From Flavobacterium davisii (GTDB lineage Bacteria; Bacteroidota; Bacteroidia; Flavobacteriales; Flavobacteriaceae): 64,000 bases of DNA. The notes beneath the pieces are model-generated. The model had not been told where the DNA came from, did no database searches, and saw only the letters and a program-made list of their open reading frames with translations. The stretch is taken from assembly GCF_019565505.1 (NCBI RefSeq), contig NZ_CP067378.1:806001-870000 (forward strand). The letters are read 5' to 3'. This document shows, piece by piece, positions 61,074 to 64,000 of the stretch (the stretch's first letter is position 1; every line of letters begins with the position of its first letter). The translations under genes and the position numbers were made by a program.

Positions 61074-61625
61074 TTAATTCTTTTTAAAAGGTAAACCTAA
61101 TTCAGCTAATAATGATTTTGCTTCCTTATCTGTTTGTGCAGATGTTACGAAAGTGATATCCATACCCGTAATTTTATTTACTTTATCAATATCAATTTCA
61201 GGGAAGATAATTTGCTCAAGAACTCCAAGGTTGTAGTTTCCTCTACCGTCAAAACCTGTAGATTTGATACCACCGAAATCTCTTACACGCGGTAAAGAAG
61301 CCGTAATTAAACGATCTAAAAATTCATACATTCTTTCTCCACGTAAAGTTACCTTAGCACCGATTGGCATACCTTTTCTCAATTTGAAAGACGCAACGTC
61401 TTTTTTAGAGATAGTAGCAACCGCTTTTTGCCCAGTAATTTTCGTTAACTCTTCAACAGCGTAATCGATAAGTTTTTTATCTGACACTGCAGCTCCTACT
61501 CCTTTACTTAAAACGATTTTTTCCAATTTAGGAACTTGCATTACGTTTTTGTAACCGTATTCAGCTGTAAGAGCAGCAATTACTCTGCTCTTATATTCTT
61601 CTTTTAGTCTAGGTATATAAGCCAT
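61074..61625 (-). CDS. rplE: 50S ribosomal protein L5
   Basis: 183 residues: [58 protein letters not shown] and [20 protein letters not shown]. Binds 5S rRNA and contacts P-site tRNA. Confidence 0.97.
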   Translation of the reverse strand: MAYIPRLKEEYKSRVIAALTAEYGYKNVMQVPKLEKIVLSKGVGAAVSDKKLIDYAVEELTKITGQKAVATISKKDVASFKLRKGMPIGAKVTLRGERMYEFLDRLITASLPRVRDFGGIKSTGFDGRGNYNLGVLEQIIFPEIDIDKVNKITGMDITFVTSAQTDKEAKSLLAELGLPFKKN

Positions 61626-61627
61626 TA

Positions 61628-61936
61628 CTATAATACTTGATTAGATTTTTTTGAAAATCTTACTTTCTTATCTCCCTCTACTTTAAAACCAACTTTAGTA
61701 GCATTACCTTTAGCATCTACTAACATTAAGTTAGAAACGTGGATAGGAGCTTCCATTTTAACGATTCCACCTTGAGGATTTTTAGCACTTGGCTTAGTGT
61801 GCTTAGACACCATATTTACACCCTCAACTACCGCTTTGTTTTTTTCACGAATAACACGTAAAACTTTACCTTCAGCACCTTTGTGGTCACCAGCGATAAC
61901 TTTTACTGTATCTCCTGATTTTAATTTTAGCTTCAT
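61628..61936 (-). CDS. rplX: 50S ribosomal protein L24
   Basis: About 102 residues with a KOW motif: [20 protein letters not shown], then [20 protein letters not shown]. Three successive Met codons make the start uncertain by two residues (61936-61942). Confidence 0.95.
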   Translation of the reverse strand: MKLKLKSGDTVKVIAGDHKGAEGKVLRVIREKNKAVVEGVNMVSKHTKPSAKNPQGGIVKMEAPIHVSNLMLVDAKGNATKVGFKVEGDKKVRFSKKSNQVL

Positions 61937-61950
61937 CATCATAATAATAA

Positions 61951-62319
61951 TTAAAGCACTTCTGGTGCTAATGATACAATTTTCATGAATTGTTTTTCAC
62001 GAAGTTCTCTAGCTACTGGACCGAAAACACGAGTTCCTCTCATCTCACCTGCTGCATTTAATAACACACAAGCATTATCATCGAAACGAATATAAGATCC
62101 ATCAGCTCTTCTTACTTCTTTTTTGGTTCTAACAACCACTGCAGTTGAAACCGCACCTTTCTTAACGTTTCCGTTAGGAGTTGCATCTTTGATAGCTACT
62201 ACAATTTTGTCACCAACTGAGGCGTAACGTCTTTTTGTTCCACCTAAAACACGGATAGTTAAAACTTCTTTAGCTCCCGTATTATCTGCTACTTTTAGTC
62301 TTGATTCCTGTTGTACCAT
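61951..62319 (-). CDS. rplN: 50S ribosomal protein L14
   Basis: 122 residues: [40 protein letters not shown] and [20 protein letters not shown]. Interface protein of the 50S subunit. 2 bp after rpsQ. Confidence 0.97.
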   Translation of the reverse strand: MVQQESRLKVADNTGAKEVLTIRVLGGTKRRYASVGDKIVVAIKDATPNGNVKKGAVSTAVVVRTKKEVRRADGSYIRFDDNACVLLNAAGEMRGTRVFGPVARELREKQFMKIVSLAPEVL

Positions 62320-62321
62320 AA

Positions 62322-62579
62322 TTATTTCGCTCTTTCAATAATTTCAACTAATCTCCAACATTTAGATTTAGACAAAGGTCTTGTTTCCATGATCTTTACT
62401 GTATCACCAATGTTACAGTCGTTTGTTTCGTCGTGTGCAACATATTTTTTAGTTTTTAACACGAACTTACCATATAATGGGTGTTTTACTCTTGTTACTT
62501 GAGAAACAACAATAGACTTATCCATTTTGTTAGACGTAACTACACCGATTCTTTCTTTTCTTAAATTTCTTTTTTCCAT
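62322..62579 (-). CDS. rpsQ: 30S ribosomal protein S17
   Basis: 85 residues with OB fold: [40 protein letters not shown] and [20 protein letters not shown]. Early 16S rRNA binder. Confidence 0.97.
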   Translation of the reverse strand: MEKRNLRKERIGVVTSNKMDKSIVVSQVTRVKHPLYGKFVLKTKKYVAHDETNDCNIGDTVKIMETRPLSKSKCWRLVEIIERAK

Positions 62580-62594
62580 CTTTTCAGCTGAATT

Positions 62595-62786
62595 TTATTG
62601 AAGCTCTCTTTTGCTTAATTCAGTTGCAATTCTTGCCACTGAACGTCTTAAACTTCTAATTTGAAGTGGATTCTCGATTGGAGAAATAGCATGAGCAATT
62701 GTTAAGTCGGCATAGGTCTTTTTTAATTGAACTAGCTTTTCTTGTAACTCAGCTGCAGATAGATTTTTAATTTCTGACTGTTTCAT
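62595..62786 (-). CDS. rpmC: 50S ribosomal protein L29
   Basis: 63 residues, two helices: MKQSEIKNLSAAELQEKLVQ and NPLQIRSLRRSVARIATELS. Located near the peptide exit where SRP and trigger factor bind. Confidence 0.96.
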   Translation of the reverse strand: MKQSEIKNLSAAELQEKLVQLKKTYADLTIAHAISPIENPLQIRSLRRSVARIATELSKRELQ

Positions 62787-62797
62787 AATTTTATATA

Positions 62798-63223
62798 TTA
62801 TGCTTCGAAATCTCTAGCAACGACGAATTTAGTTTTTACTGGTAATTTTTGTGCTGCAAGACGTAAGGCCTCTTTTGCAACAGCTAGTGGCACACCACCT
62901 ACCTCAAACATAATTCTTCCTGGTTTAACAACAGCAGCCCAGTATTCAACTGCACCTTTACCTTTACCCATACGTACTTCAAGAGGCTTCTTAGTGATAG
63001 GTTTGTCTGGGAAAATTTTGATCCATAATTGCCCTTCACGTTTCATAAAACGAGTTGCTGCAATACGAGCCGCTTCGATTTGGCGTGAAGTTAAGAAAGC
63101 ACCTGTTTCGTGAACAGATTTAATTCCAAACATTCCATTTGAAAGTTCGTGACCTCTATTAGAGTTCCCTTTCATTCTACCTTTCTGTACCTTACGGTAT
63201 TTTGTTCTTTTAGGCTGTAACAT
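62798..63223 (-). CDS. rplP: 50S ribosomal protein L16
   Basis: 141 residues: [40 protein letters not shown] and [20 protein letters not shown]. Organises the A-site region of the 50S subunit. Confidence 0.97.
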   Translation of the reverse strand: MLQPKRTKYRKVQKGRMKGNSNRGHELSNGMFGIKSVHETGAFLTSRQIEAARIAATRFMKREGQLWIKIFPDKPITKKPLEVRMGKGKGAVEYWAAVVKPGRIMFEVGGVPLAVAKEALRLAAQKLPVKTKFVVARDFEA

Positions 63224-63241
63224 TTTTCTTTAATTTAAAAA

Positions 63242-63984
63242 TTACTTTCTTTTACGAGCTCCTTGTTTACCGTTTGATTTTCCACCACGTGGAGCATCAC
63301 CACCTTTACCACCTTGTGCAGCTTTTTTATCCATACCTACAAGTGGAGAAAGATCTCTTTTACCGTAAACTTCACCTTTCATGATCCATACTTTAACACC
63401 CATTCTACCGTAAGTAGTGTGAGCCTCTGCTAAAGCATAATCGATGTCAGCTCTGAAAGTTGATAGAGGAATACGTCCTTCTTTGAAACTTTCTGAACGT
63501 GCCATTTCAGCACCGTTTAAACGACCAGAAATCATTACTTTGATACCTTCAGCATTCATTCTCATAGAAGCTGCAATAGCCATTTTGATTGCTCTTCTAT
63601 AAGAAATACGCCCTTCAATTTGACGACAAATACTATTAGCTACTAAATAAGCATCTAATTCAGGTCTTTTAATTTCAAAGATGTTGATTTGAACCTCTTT
63701 GTCAGTAATTTTCTTAAGTTCTTCTTTCAACTTGTCTACCTCTTGACCGCCTTTACCAATAATGATACCGGACGAGCCGTAGTGATAGTAACGGTTACAA
63801 GTTTTAAAGTTCTTTCAATAATTACTTTAGACACACTAGCTTTTGATAAACGAGCGTGGATATACTTTCTGATTTTGTAATCTTCAGCGATTTTATCACC
63901 GTAGTCATTACCACCATACCAGTTAGAATCCCATCCTCTGATGATACCAAGGCGATTTCCGATTGGATTAGTCTTTTGTCCCAT
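63242..63984 (-). CDS. rpsC: 30S ribosomal protein S3 (one base missing)
   Basis: Starts [20 protein letters not shown] at 63984 and has the KH-domain entry TVTITTARP. At about 63768 CCGG replaces CCGGG; the other frame carries [20 protein letters not shown] and the rest ([40 protein letters not shown]) to 63242. Restored length about 247 residues. S3 is essential, so the break is a sequence error. The C-terminus is Gly/Lys-rich, as in relatives. Upstream S10-operon genes lie outside the window. Confidence 0.94.
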
Positions 63985-64000
63985 CTTTATTAATTGCTTT

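Overview
The window looks like a chromosome segment of a member of the Flavobacteriaceae (Bacteroidota), close to Flavobacterium. The evidence is the AT-rich DNA, SprB-type repeats with a type IX secretion (T9SS) C-terminal sorting domain, TAnnTTTG-type promoters, ISAon1-type insertion sequences and the order S10/spc/alpha ribosomal genes - rpoA - rplQ - carA - eno.

Layout. (1) 1-28.5 kb is a scrambled accessory region with about 14 toxin/immunity cassettes or remnants. Cassettes left of about 10.5 kb lie on the minus strand, those at 11.9-20.1 kb on the plus strand, and those at 26.6-30.2 kb on the minus strand again. Recognisable toxin domains are three kinds of deaminase, a DNA/RNA non-specific endonuclease, an ADP-ribosyltransferase, two TNT-like (NADase-fold) domains, a nucleotidyltransferase-like domain, a RelA/SpoT synthetase-like domain (with a SpoT-type HD hydrolase as immunity protein) and a possible RNase. 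Between them lie IS3, ISAon1, IS110 and IS630 copies or fragments, a small TIR element, and a REP/RAYT family: one element with its transposase and five 260-bp deletion derivatives. A small unrelated island (cyclotransferase-like, DUF2024, thioredoxin-like) lies at 23.9-25.3 kb.

(2) 28.5-50.7 kb holds the apparent head of the toxin system, all on the minus strand. From upstream to downstream it encodes a giant secreted protein, a SprB-repeat T9SS cargo, a fibronectin-III protein, an outer-membrane beta-barrel with a helical tail, and a TANFOR/FN3/zinc-peptidase carrier. The carrier is followed by a separate Sec-exported toxin and its immunity gene. The carrier ends in a short DF...W module. 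The same kind of module opens the separate secreted toxins, which suggests a split carrier/toxin design fed by the array of cassettes to its left.

(3) 50.9-64 kb is housekeeping: eno, carA, rplQ, rpoA, rpsD, rpsK, rpsM, rpmJ, infA, secY, rplO to rplP and rpsC, all on the minus strand.

Caution: rpsC, secY and rpsD, which must be intact in a living cell, each carry single-base deletions here, and most large genes are broken by similar indels in short homopolymers. The sequence probably contains deletion errors, so frameshifts in toxin and carrier genes should not be read as real decay without resequencing.
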